Assembly: GCA_933228895.1 (NCBI GenBank)
Contig: OW121857.1
Location: 74,085,672-74,149,671, forward strand
DNA from: Platycnemis pennipes
Taxonomy: Eukaryota; Arthropoda; Insecta; Odonata; Platycnemididae
Direction of reading: 5' to 3'
DNA length: 64,000 nucleotides
A program made the position numbers and the translations under genes. The notes beneath the pieces were generated by a model. It saw nothing but the letters and a program-made list of their open reading frames with translations, was not told the DNA's origin and did not search any database. Shown piece by piece: positions 46,650-58,400 of this stretch. Every line of letters starts with the position of its first letter. Position 1 is the stretch's first letter.

Positions 46650-46885
46650 GCAAGAGAGAAGAGGCCAAAACCCACATTAAACTAGGGAAGCCAAAACTGG
46701 AAGTGGTGAAAGAGTTCTGCTGCTAGAAAGCCGAGGAGTTGGCTAAGGAGAAGATGAGACTGCTTGAGGAGGAAATTAAAAGAGTGGCGTTTGAGGTTGA
46801 GGAGAGGAGAAAAGGGGAACTCCATAGGCTTCAAATGGCAATATTACAAAAGCAACTTAGCAAATGTAACCATTTTCAGAGATAA
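46650..46885 (+). pseudogene. Harbinger accessory-protein tail, fused to a LINE scrap
   Basis: 46650-46727 encodes SKREEAKTHIKLGKPKLEVV and KEFCC, a piece of the same RTE LINE found at 45695-45760, here in the opposite orientation. From 46728 the frame reads EELAKEKMRLLEEEIKRVAF and ends LHRLQMAILQKQLSK before the stop at about 46883, a basic coiled coil typical of the second Harbinger protein. The Myb/SANT domain was not found. Confidence 0.5.
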
Positions 46886-48143
46886 TAATTGATTAAATTG
46901 AAACAACCTAGTTTTATTAACTATTGTAAAAATTGCTTCATTTACAACCCTATAATGAAAAATGATTTGAATAAACTACTGCCTAATAACATTTCCACAT
47001 AGTAATTTTGATTTTAGATGGGTAATGGCTGGTGGTTTTGGGCTGCATGGGGCATTACATTTCATAGATCTTGATAGTGTGCCCCAATATTGTGCAGTAC
47101 AAGCAACAAACTTGTGTTGTCCTCATATTTGCTACAATTTTTCTTCGAAGACACTGGAACTTTTGTTTCAGAACTCCTTTTCAATGATATTCCTTGTCCA
47201 TCTGTTGGCTAAATTGCACCTGGAAAATAAGTTTTTTTGTTACCAAAGAGCGTTTATGTCTTTCGCGAATTAAAACTACGTTATATATAGTGGAATATCA
47301 CATGCATTTGAGCTGCGCTCTGTTTAGTTTTCCTAACACTCAAGAAAGTTAGCCACATATTTACTAAAGAATGATTAGTATGTGGTGAGACATTTCACTT
47401 TATTTACTTATGGTAATTACTAAAGAATTGATACTTTTTTATAGGTGCTTATCCAAATAATTAACCTATAATTTATAATAAATTAATGAACGATTATAGG
47501 TTCTGTTTAATTTTCTTTGCAATTATTTCTTATTCTCATAGCTTACTAATGTTTAAGACTGCTTTGATTCTAGCCAATGTGCGAATCCCACATAATTTTT
47601 AAATTACTAATTACACCAACATATTAAATATCGGCAGTGTTCTCTAATTATACTATTAATGCAGGGTAGTTGTGAATATTTGGACATGTTGTGAACTTAC
47701 TACCACTGGCAGGAGAGACAAGAAGAAATGTTGCAACATAAAGTTTTCCTGCTTCACGAACAAAGTATTGACACAGTATTGTACTCACTAAATTCACTTT
47801 CTGTTAGCTAATAGAATTTAATTGTATAGGTATTTCTATTTATTTCACCTGCCATGGGTAGTGAATTCATATAATGCCAAATATCCTCAATCACTCGTTA
47901 ATAACTATCTTTCTACTGCATTTTTTGCATAATTTATGAATGCTGACTCATTGCCGATGCCATTACTTCCATTTGTGATATTGGCATTGGCTGTGTATGT
48001 TTTATGCAATCATATTTTTCATTCCGTACATTGACTACAAACACAAAACCTAAAAGTTAATTGTGGGAAAATTATCAATATTGGCATCAGAATAGCGCTA
48101 ATATATAATGTGAATCAGACAGCATAAATATATTTATACACAC

Positions 48144-48396
48144 CTGCAGAAAGTCTCCGGTTGCATAAAATCTTAGAGCAACTAGCAGTCGTAGCATTTC
48201 TGGAACTGGAAGACCCCTGTTTCACTGGCCCTCTTCGATGTCCACAATGGAGTAGGTAAATACCATTTCAAACGGTGTCTTCTGAACATAGATGTCTGTA
48301 AAATTCCTCGTCCGAATAATATTCCATGGGGTTCTCATTGTCACTAATATATCGCTTCGGTACTCTCTCTTCATCTTCGTCCAAAAAATTCATCAT
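48144..48396 (-). pseudogene. Harbinger transposase, N-terminal exon
   Basis: Begins MMNFLDEDEERVPKRYI, continues NENPMEYYSDEEFYRH, then a frameshift, then RGLPVPEMLRLLVALRFYAT and GDFLQ. It ends at a consensus 5' splice site (CTGCAG followed by GTGTGT on the minus strand). This is the characteristic start of HARBI1-like nucleases. The downstream DDE domain was not identified in the remaining 2.3 kb, so it is probably lost or badly decayed. Confidence 0.75.
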
Positions 48397-49724
48397 TTCC
48401 TAAATCATGGTACAAAACACCGACCATTACCCATCTAAAATCAAGATCACTTCACCAAGAATCAAAATCGAGGATGTCAGAGTCAGAAAATATAAGAAAA
48501 CAGGAGAGTTACAAATATGAAACTGATCGTAATCGTCATCCAATATAGTGACTTAAATTGGTCAAAATTGCAACGGGAAACGATCTAGTAGAACAATTTC
48601 TTACCTGTGTTAAGCGAAGCCAAGATCAAGAGCGTATTCCAAAAGATATATCCACATCAAGTGAGAATGAAGTCTTGACCCGGTGGAGCACCCGTGAAAA
48701 CTTTGTGAATTTTATGCGCACCAGATCCGGGAAAGCACCAGACCGTACTTTACAAGAGTAATCATCGTCAAATAATGTAAATAATATCACCAAAAACCCT
48801 AATTATACAAAAAATAGTATATAATAGCCAAGAATAATTGCATTAGCGCTCGAGCGTTCGTTCACCCAATGTGTTTTCAAGCGGTATCCCAAACAAATAA
48901 CAACAATCGTATTCACCCGTCAAAGTAATTAAAATGTGGTTTGCCTTTATTGTTAACAACAAATAAGTTAAAATAACTCCAAAACGTCGAAGCGTATGGA
49001 ATATAAATGAATCTAAAAACGATATTCGGTGTTACGCCATCAGCCATATTGGTGCAAGTTGGTCTTGAGATCGGCTCAAGACTGCCCCATCGTTGTCTTG
49101 GCAAAATCTCCAATCTGGCTCAACGCGATCTCAAGTCGATCTTGAGATAGTGACTATGAATACGGAATCGCACAAATTCTCAAATGGATCTCAAGCAAAT
49201 CTTGAGACTGGGACTATGAATACGGGCCTTAGTCTTCTTCTTATTGATCTTCAGCTGATATCTGGCCATTGCCCTTTCCATGGTTAAGCATTTTATTCAG
49301 GTCCCTCTCTGTCTCTGTTACAAGTGCGATGTCGTCAGCGAATCGCAGTATGCTTATTTTTTCTCCATGGATATTCACCCCAGAAGATTTATCTTTGATT
49401 TCATTGATGGCTCAAACTGATACAAACTGTGGATAATTCTTTGATCATTGTAGGACACTCCAATTGCTTTCAGAATACCAAGCATTGAATTCCAATCCAC
49501 GTTTTCAAAAGCCTTCTCTAAATCCACAAATGCAATGAAAGTCAGTTTGTTCTTCTCCATTCTCTTCCCTATGAGCAGCCTAAGGGCCAATATTGCTTCT
49601 CTTGTACCCTTACTCTTCCTGAAATCAAACTGATCTTCGTCCAGAACTCCTCTGCTTTTCATTCTATTCTTCTGTGCATGTGTTGTCAGGCTTATGGTTC
49701 TAACATTTTTAATTTATAAAAGTA

Positions 49725-50486
49725 TTAAATTTTTCTTCAAAGAGGAAAATAATATTTAATCTGAGAAAAATGTGTTAAATTTCATTGGCAGGTAATTCAG
49801 CCCTTGGCTCCTGGCATCATTGGATTTGCTGTGGATTTCATCCTGTATGCTGTTACTTAGATCCTACCAACCATTTGCTCTCTCTAAAATGGTATGTAAT
49901 GGTGTTTTTGGCACTGATACATAAGTACTATGTATTTTACTTTTCCTGGGACAGTATTAAATATTTAAGAATATTTTATCTGTGAAATTTGCACCAACTA
50001 AATGGTTTCATCTTTCTTATTTCTTGTGATCATTAGTGTTTAAGAATTCCAAAACAAGATGTGTTTTTTTATTAAAATAATAATACATTTTATTCGCTAG
50101 ATGCCAGTAAAAAAGGTATAGGAATCATCAGTAAAGTAAGATAAAACTGTGTGGTACAATGTGAGTCTATTTATAAAATATTTATTTGAAGAATAGATAA
50201 TGCAAATTTTCTGGCAGGAAAATTTTTAATCTTGCCTTGAAAGTAGTATATGGTGATACGATTCCTCAACCCAGATGGTTATCTGTTGTAAGGTTTTACA
50301 CATGGCAGTCTGGTTCAGGTTTTGTTTTTGAAATTATAATCAAAGTTTTGTCTTTTAAATAAAGACTTACATATAGCCATATGCATTTTTTGTACATGTA
50401 TCTAAGGAAACAGTTGTGAAGGAATATGATTTCCCAAAGAATTTGAAACTTCATGCAACATTGATAATTACATTGTTGTTGTTTAA
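49725..50486 (-). repeat. Outer inverted-duplication block, right arm part 2
   Basis: Complement of 1452-2450. Matches include CTTCAAAGAGG (left 2440-2450) and GAAACTTCATGCAACATTG at 50445 with the left arm at about 1480. It ends at TTAA (50483-50486), where a 3.9 kb element sits, and resumes for about 15 bp after 54427. Confidence 0.75.
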
Positions 50487-51007
50487 GGGGCCGTGGGACA
50501 TGATTATTTTTTCGCTTTCGAGTGCCTAGATGATGGAGATAGTTTTTCCGTCGACCGGTAGAGTTACCAGAGTCGGCGCCTACCCAAACAGCCATATTTT
50601 TGTTCAGTGTCTCCTCTACGCTTTAATTCTTTGCGCAGAGGTAATGAGGCAATAACGACCCTTCCCTCTCAGCCCCTCCGTCCGCGGAGTTTTCGTACCA
50701 TAGCTGACCACTAGACGCAATGTTGCCATTTCAACACACGATTGGACCAAACTGTTTGGCAGACTCCACATTATACCATGTGGCAATGTGGAATTCGCGG
50801 AAATGCACTCGCTACGATTTTCTAAGAACCGAGCCGGTCTGGCCAGCCTGGCCCTAGTGGGGTTCGTAGCTGCATGAGAACGTGTCCGCGGTCCAAGTCA
50901 TGAATGGACTTCATTTTTCGGGGTAGCCGCGTTGATTGGTTGTTGTGACAACAGTTTAGCCGTAAGAACAGCAACAAATAGGAGGTGGTCTCAGCAGGTA
51001 GCTTGGC

Positions 51008-53404
51008 TTGCACGTGTTAATGTCTAAATGTGGTAATTTGAAAGTAATATACGTTTGTGCCTACTACAGACCACCCCATTCCGATGTACACTCAGTATTA
51101 GAACTCGAGAAACAGATCAGGCACATTAATTCTCATACCAACGAACGACAGATTATTGAAAGGTGGAGATTTCAATACAACATCGATAGATTGGAAAACA
51201 TGTAGTCATTAGTCTGGGGGTAGGGACAAAGAAATCTTCTCGTCATTTTTTAACCTGTTCGCATAATATGCAGTACATCAAATAGTAAATTTGCATAATA
51301 AAAGGGAGAATGTTCTCGATTTACTTGCCTCAAACATCCATGAAAAAGTTATTAAAGTTAAAAATGTCGATGGAATAAGTGACCACAAGGTAGTACACGT
51401 TAAATTATCCCTCAATACTGACAAAAATGTAAAATTAAAAAGAAAGATTTGCCTTTTAAGTAAAGCAGATTTTAACGGATTTAGGCGTGACTTACAGACT
51501 TCTTTTGAAAAATTCTAAACATCAGAAAATATAGTGATACAGACATGGAAAGAGTTCCTCCAAATTACACGGTGAGTGAGTGTAAGAGTGAGAATAGGGA
51601 ACCAAGGTGGTACAACGCGGAGGTTAAAAAAATGTTTAAAACGACAACGAGTTATCCACGCGAAACTAAGAAAAATGTAGCTAATAGCGATCTAAAAAAA
51701 TTATCGAACGTTACATATAAAGCAGTCGCAAAAACAGCCCTTAGAAAAGCGTAAAGTGATTTCCAGAGAAAAGTACTTGGAGAACAACTAGAGGGGAATC
51801 CGAAAGAATTTTGATCATATGTTAGGGAATTACAGGGAACTAAAATTTCAACGGTTAATTCCTTAAAAGGGTATAGGGGCGAAATATTTATATAAGGCTA
51901 ATTTGTTGAATTATTTTTCCAGAGCGTTTTTAATCAATCTAAGCGTAGTTTGCTCGAAACCATACCAGACCGATTTCAGCAAATAATGCCCCCGATCGAT
52001 AAATGTATCTTATAGCGGAATCGTTTCCTTACTAAAAAACGTTAGCCCGAACAAGTCCTCAGGTCCTGATGAAATTCCTGCTCGTGTGTATAAAGAAATA
52101 GCTCTCAAAATGGCACCGTATCTTAAAGTAATATTTAACAAATCCCTCGAAGAACACGCGGTTCCCAAAGACTGGAAGATAGCAAACGTGATCCCAATTT
52201 TTAGAAGTGGCGATAGGGAACATCCATCGAATTATAAACCAATATCAATAACGTCACTGTCGTGCAAAATTATACAGCATATGATAGTTACATCAATAAG
52301 GGGGCACCACAATAGCCAGGATTAATTGATAACAAATAATCATTGGTCCAGAAAGGGAAGCTCTTGCGAAAATCAAATAGGTCTTTTTGTTCATGATATT
52401 TTAATTTCCGGAGAAGGTAACGTACAGGTAGACGCAGCGTTTTTAAATTTAGAAAAGGTTTGACAAGGTTCCCCACTGTAATTTACTAGCGAAGTTAGCA
52501 TCATACGGGACACAGTAATATGGTAGGCTGGATAGGAGATTTCCTACATGAACACGTTCAAAGGGTGGTATTAGATGGTGTCACCTCAGGCGAAGTAAAA
52601 GTTACATCGGGTGTTCCCCAGCATGATAGGCCCAATTTTATTTCCTCTCTCCGTAAATGACTTGAATACAGTAGCTAAAAATAGCAAGCTCCGTCTTTTT
52701 GCCGATGATGCAGCAGTCATCATTGGTCATCAATCCTCAGATCGGTTTGTCGCAGCTCTCCACTGAGTCCTGTCGGCTAATCTCTTCATATTTACGTATT
52801 TCTTCTGATGCAGTAGTGATAAGGAAATAAGAAATTAAGAGGATAGTCATTCTTTAGCTAAGGATTTATATGTGATTGATGATTGGTGTGATAGTTGGCA
52901 GCTAGAATTAAATTTGAAGATATGCTCGATAAAGAACTTTGGGAAAAAGAATAACTTTCCCCAGAAAAATTATTGCATCAAAGAAAAGAAAATATCCGAC
53001 GTAGAATTTATTAAATACTTAGGCGCCACCAACATTGAAGACATGCTGTGGGGGAAATACATCAGGGAAATAACTAGTGTAGCAAACCATATATCAGGAT
53101 TCGTGAAAAGAGTTCTGGGCAAATGCGATGAGAGAGTACTAGCAGCTATTTTACACTTGTCAGGCCTCATTTAGAATATGCCGCTAGTATATGGGATCCG
53201 TACGAGGAAGGTATGATAAAAGAATTAGAGCGTGTGCAAAGGAGATCCACTAGATTTGTTAAAGGCCGCTATGATAATTGTATAAGTGTTACGAGTTTAA
53301 TAGAAGAACTAGGCTGGGAATTACTATCAGAACGCAGGTTGAAATTTAGGTTAAACCTTTTCAGTAAATTGGAAACCTATTTGTCGAATATTTTAAGTCG
53401 ATAA
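51008..53404 (+). pseudogene. CR1/Jockey-group LINE, decayed endonuclease and RT
   Basis: In order on the plus strand with numerous shifts: endonuclease text VIYVCAYYRPPHSDVHSV, then NVLDLLASNIHEKVIKV and GISDHKVVHVKLS; a linker; the RT start SGPDEIPARVYKEIALKM, FNKSLEEHAVPKDWKIAN, VIPIFRSGD, YKPISITSLSCKIIQHM; then VVLDGVTSGEVKVTSGVP and the box LRLFADDAAV, where an 86-bp LINE tail interrupts; then DLYVIDDWCDSWQLELNLK and a C-terminal stretch to LFSKLETYLSNILSR. The EN-RT order and motifs fit CR1-like elements. Clade is inferred by eye. Confidence 0.8.
52721..52806 (-). mobile_element. 86-bp RTE LINE tail with 14-bp target duplication
   Basis: The insert is the family terminus in antisense (CATCAATCCTCAGATCGGTT, CAGCTCTCCACTGAGTCC). 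It is bounded by GATGCAGCAGTCAT (52707-52720) and GATGCAGTAGTGAT (52807-52820), a 14-bp duplication with two differences, splitting the FADD-coding site of the CR1-like LINE. Confidence 0.85.
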
Positions 53405-54439
53405 TTCTTCTTCCCGTTACTCCACCGGATATGCGTTCGTTTCTCCCTTCTTCGGCAATTGCCATATCGCCAAATAAATCATGCAAAGTTTCATCAGCTA
53501 CTGAATCGTCAATATTGGACGGGATTTCTTCAATAGCACAAGAAGTTCCTCCTACGTGCGACTCTGTTCCCATTATTTTGAGACGCCTGTTTCGGATAAT
53601 AGAAATTTGCATACTTACACCTGAATATAACACTACATTAAGATAGTGTTTTCACAAAAAATGACAATATTTACCTTTTTTCTTCCCTCCGCTTGGCCAA
53701 AAATTCACCCTTTCTTTTTTTCCTCGCCATCAAAAATGTCAAGCGACTGCCTACTTTAATTTTCCGATATCGGTACGCTTCCGATGACATTTCGAGACTT
53801 GACAATTAGTCAGTTTGACTATTACTAGACACCCCGAGAGCGACAACCTAAACAGAGACTCAAGAAACAACCCGTCAGTAAATCAGTCACTCTGTCTCAA
53901 TCGCCTCTGCTTCCCGCCCGCCTTCACTTTCCCTTCCCCCAAGCTCCAACACCTCAAGGTTACCGTTTTAGGATATAGGGTAGAGGGACCGTGCCACTTT
54001 TTGAGTAGCGCAGTAGGCGGAGAATGTGTGAACTCTTTAGTGATTTGCACGATGCACGAGGCGTATCCCTGGGCTGGAGTTGGCGAAAAACATAAATTAC
54101 TTTCAGAATATCTCAACAGCGTGTCTTTTAATAAAAATCAATAATTTTCAAGGATCCAACAGACTAAGCTTGAATCTTGTACTCTATAATAACGAAAGTT
54201 AAAAAAATAGCCCCTCTGTCTCCCAATATTTGCAACAAAAAGGTCTATTTTTACATCGATATATATTTTTAACAAGGCTTATTACGTAAAATCTAGGATT
54301 ATAGAGTAATAGTTTGATACTTTCTCTTTTAATTACTGAAAACCGCATTCCAATATCTAGCTTCCTGTTGGAGCAATCTTCCTTGAAAAATAGGTCTGAA
54401 AAACAGCTATGTCCCACGGCCCCTTAAGTAATTACCTCA

Positions 54440-54905
54440 CTGATGCGACATTCCACGTTAAAAGTCGGTCCCTTCGTCTCCGCCCCCTAAACGTGTGAGA
54501 ACGTCTCATTGGCCAAGCATAGGCGGCTCTCATGGGACGAGAGCACAGGGCAGCAATTTGAAACCATCTGTTCAACGCGCCCCGGTTTCCTGCATCCCCA
54601 CCCTCATATATTTGCCATATTATACATAAATACATATTCGGGAGAAAGGTGAATGATAAGGAAATAACATTAATTTAAAATATTTATTGAAAAATAGCGA
54701 ATGTGAGAATAGAAAAATACACAAAATAGCATATTGTGAACCAAGCCATATCAAAACTTTGTCATTACATGACAACCACAAACACTTCACATTAATCAAA
54801 AAGCATCAAGGAATTCAATTTTTCTGATGTTTTGAAATTCATCATTTCATATCAATGGCAGAAGTAGAAGCAGTAGCAAATTCTGAACTAAGCAATATTA
54901 AAACC
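54440..54905. other. Unassigned sequence
   Basis: A moderately GC-rich first 150 bp followed by AT-rich text. No gene or terminal repeat recognised, and arm matching is lost here. Confidence 0.35.
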
Positions 54906-54906
54906 T

Positions 54907-55258
54907 GGCCCAGTCCATATCGATTCAGGCAGGGGGGTTACCTTAATAGTCTCAGATGTTATTGAATTTAACATATGTCAAACTTCAGGATGAAGTAAGT
55001 AATACGTATATTTTTGTTTTGTCCAAAATATTTTTGGCCCGAGATACAGTCCACCGAACATGGGCCCGCGAGCGCTATTTTTCAAATGCGATTTTTGACA
55101 AAATACTAAAATGCTCATATCTCAGGAATGGTTCAAGATATTTTGCTCCTTTTTGTGAAAGATAATAATTTTGTGATTAAAATGATATCCTCGATTTGAA
55201 AATGTGTGTCCACATTCTCTTGCTGCAAATTTTTATTTTTTTTTATTTAAAAAAATTG
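54907..55258 (+). mobile_element. Solo TIR of the 4.2 kb-element family
   Basis: Begins GGCCCAGTCCATATCGATTC and follows 31801-32170 almost base for base, with a small deletion near 55157 and single-base changes. It stops in an A/T tract where an RTE LINE tail begins. No second TIR was found nearby, so it is a truncated copy or a remnant of a deletion. Confidence 0.85.
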
Positions 55259-55260
55259 TT

Positions 55261-55330
55261 AAGAGAAAAAGCATAAAGTGGAGAGCTGCATCAAACCAAT
55301 CTTAGGATTTTTGATGGTTGATGATTGGTT
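55261..55330 (+). mobile_element. RTE LINE tail, about 70 bp
   Basis: Contains GTGGAGAGCTGCATCAAACC and ATCTTAGGATT, the sense-strand terminus of the LINE family, ending in GATGGTTGATGATTGG. Confidence 0.65.
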
Positions 55331-55416
55331 AGAGGTGGAGGGGTGTTGCATGAAGATAAGATATTCATTTAGCATCAACCCTGTGTCTAAACTATTATTA
55401 TTATTATTATAAGTAT

Positions 55417-58400
55417 TCTACCGGTGAAGGTAGGTTTAAATGGACATTTAATTCTTCCCACCCCCTAAATTTCACACGATGTCCCTCTTCAGCCCCACAT
55501 ACCTCCTGCCACCTATTATTCCATCCAAGCTACCCGTTCTTCTTCTCCCTCTTCCCCGCTTACCCAACGATCTTCCCTCAATCACCTCCTTCAAAACACC
55601 ATCCCCTTTTATTACCTTTTCCATCCACACCTTCTGCCTTCTCCTAATTTCATCTATCAAATTTCTTTCCTCTCCTACCAATTCTAACACTTCGTCGTTC
55701 GTTTTCTTTTCGACCCACTTTATTTTCTCCATTCTTCTCCACACCCACATTTCAAAAGCCCTAAGTCTATTTTCATCTTCTTTTCGCAAAGCCCACGTTT
55801 CCGCCCCATATAGTGCAACGCTCCATATTAAACTTTTCACTAGTCTTTTCTTCACTTCCCTACTCAACGCCCCAGTCATTAGTTCACGCCTACGAGTAAA
55901 AGCTTCTTTTGCCAATGCAATTCTCCTTCTCACTTCAATACTGCTATACCCTTTTTCTTCCAACACACTACCCAGATAGCTAAATTGCTCTACCTGCTCT
56001 AGCTTCTGACCTCCCACTTTAATCGTTATACTGGCCCTTTATGTTCTTGAAAACCGCATGACTTTCGTTTTCTTCTGGTTTATCTTCATCCCGTATCTTT
56101 CGCACTGTCCCTGCAACGCATCCAGCATTTTTGCAAGCCACGGGCTGACTGGCTGACTAGCGCTTGGTCATTCGCAAACCTCACTGATTTTATTAATTTC
56201 CTCCCGACCTTTACTCCAGCCTCCTGCTCATCCCAAGCCTCTCTCACCATTTCCTGCGAATAGATGTTGAAAAGTACCGGCGATAACGGACAGCCCTGCC
56301 TAACTCCCCTCCCTATCGTAGCCCAATCCGATTCTCCATCGGCTACTCTCACTTGCGCCTTCTGCGCCATGTATAAATTCCGGATCAGTCTCCTGTCTCT
56401 CCAGTCTACTCCAATCTTCCGCAATATTTCCATTAACTTGTCCCACCTCACTCTGTCGAACGCCTTTTCGAAATCAACAAAGCACGCGAATACGTCCTGA
56501 TTGTATTCTAGATTCCTTTCCACTAGTATTCTCATCACTGCAATCGCATCCCGAGTGGCCCTCCCCTTCCGAAATCCAAACTGATCCTCGCCTAGGAATT
56601 CGTTTGCTCTCTTTTCCATTCTCCTATTGATGATTCTAAGCACTACCTTTGCCGCATGAGAAATCAAACTTATCGTTCTATAGTCTTCACATTCCTTTGT
56701 CACTCTCTTTTTCGGTATAGGTATTAGCACGGTTTTCACAAAATCCTCCGGCCAAGCCCCCTCCTCGTATATTCTACGAACAAGTTCATAAAATCTGTCC
56801 CTTCCCCCTCTTCCTAGGTTTTTCAGAAGCTCGGCTGGGATGTTATCTACCCCCACCGCTTTACCTGCCTTCATTTCTCGCAGTGCCTTCTCTACCTCAC
56901 TATCCAGTATTCCGGGGCCCACGTCATCCTCATCAACGTCCTTTTCCTCTCCTATGTCCAAGTTTCTAGGCCTATTTTTGCTATCATATAGTTCCTCAAC
57001 ATATTCCCTCCAACGACGCTGGATCTCCTCTGGCTCCATTGCTAAATTTCCCCTCTTGTCTTTGATGCACGGGACCGTTTTCCATTTCTTGATTCCCGAT
57101 AGTATTCTAACCTTTGAGTACAGACTGCCTATTTCTCCTTCTTTCTGGAGTCTCTCCAGCTCCTCGCATTGCCGGCTCCACCACTTTTCTCTTGCTCTCT
57201 TTGTTTCTCTCCTAAGCCTGTTGTTAATCTCCTTATAATGCCTTTTGCCTAGCTCTGTATGTACATTTTTCCATTTCCTTCTTTCCTCGATCCTATCCAT
57301 CATTTCTGCTGTTACCCATGGTTTCTTGATCCTCCTAGCGTCTACTGTTCCTATAGTTTTCTCAGCTGCTTCTTTTATGCCCGTCTTAATCATCTCCCAT
57401 CCTTCATCTATTGTTCCTCTTGCCTCCTCTTCCCTCATGCATCTATCCACAATCTCCTGGTATTCCCTCCTCTTCCCTCCAATCAGTGCTCCTACATCCC
57501 ACTTTTTTATTTTCCTTCCTACGTTTAACCTTTTTAGTCTCATCTCGCATTTCATCACCACCAAGTTATGGTCGGAGTCGGCATCTGCACCTGGGAAACT
57601 ATGCGAATTCTTTACACCGTTCCTGAATCTTTGCCTAATCATGATGTAGTCTAGTTGGTACCTTCCAGTATCCCCCGGCATTTTCCACGTGTACCTACGC
57701 CTAGGGTGGTGTTTAAACCACGTGTTTGTAATCACTAAATTATTCCTTCTACAGAACTCCACTACTTTCTCGCCCCGGTCATTCCTTACACCCAGACCAT
57801 ACTCCCCTACTTCACTCCCGTCCCTCCCTTCCCCTACTACAGCGTTCCAATCTCCCATAATTATTAGGTTCTTCCTGCCCTTTACTTTCCCGATTAATTC
57901 TTCCAACTGGTCATATACTTCGTCCACTTCCTCTTCTCTATGCCCCCCTGTTGGCATGTACACCTGTACTACGACTATATTTGCCGGTATCGCTTTGATT
58001 TCGATAGCTAGTATTCTATCGCTTACCTGTTCCACATTCAACACCCTTTTTCCTAATGTTGCATTCAATACGACTGCTACTCCCCGCTGGCTGTCTTCCC
58101 CTCCACTGTATATAACCCTGTACTTTTCACTCCAGAAGTCCCCCTGGTCTCTCCATCTTACTTCGCTTAATCCCAATAAATCGATCTTTCCCCTCTCCAT
58201 TTCACGCTTAATATTCTCTAGTTTTCCTGCCCTTAACATAGTCCTAACGTTCCATGTCCGGATCCTTAGCATTTTTGCTGTCTTCTCCGGTTTATTCCTC
58301 CCCCCCGCTGCTGCTGTCTTTCTCTTCGTGCAAGGATTTCGTGAGATGACGACCGCAGAGTCCTTGCTTACCCTGCTGCCGGGCACGACACCCTTTCCAA

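Larger units (their letters stand above)
45769..49228 (-). mobile_element. PIF/Harbinger transposon
   Basis: Termini GGCCCGTATTCATAGTC and GACTATGAATACGGGCC are perfect inverted repeats flanked by TTA (45766-45768 and 49229-49231), the classic 3-bp Harbinger target. Subterminal regions contain many CTTGAGATC/GATCTCAAG motifs on both sides. The minus strand holds a Harbinger transposase exon (48144-48396), and a charged coiled-coil segment on the plus strand (46725-46880) looks like the C-terminus of the accessory Myb-like protein. It disrupts an RTE LINE. Confidence 0.9.
42781..49712 (-). mobile_element. RTE-type LINE in three pieces, host of two DNA transposons
   Basis: Pieces 42781-42894, 45229-45765 and 49232-49712 read in order on the minus strand. 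The upstream piece has DEDQFDFRKSKGTREAI, FVDLEKAFENVDW, KAIGVSYNDQRIIHSLYQ and a decayed FADDIAL box. The middle piece has KLGKQKLDGVKEFCYLGSR and the GLM-LINE tail up to NNGKGRH. The last has MEQVMKDVREE and a terminus ending before the stop. The breaks are exactly at the mariner-like and Harbinger elements. It is 5'-truncated at about 49712 and carries stops of its own. Relative to the left arm, about 330 bp of target is missing at its site. Confidence 0.8.
50487..54423. mobile_element. TTAA-flanked DNA element of 3.9 kb
   Basis: Termini GGGGCCGTGGGACAT and its complement are flanked by TTAA (50483-50486 and 54424-54427). The left palindrome arm has a single TTAA at about 1452, an internal empty-site control. 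TTAA targets are used by piggyBac and Kolobok elements. No transposase was recognised; a minus-strand frame at 53633-53361 (GGTSCAIEEIPSNIDDSVAD) is open but unassigned. About 2.4 kb of the interior is a CR1-like LINE inserted later. Confidence 0.75.
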
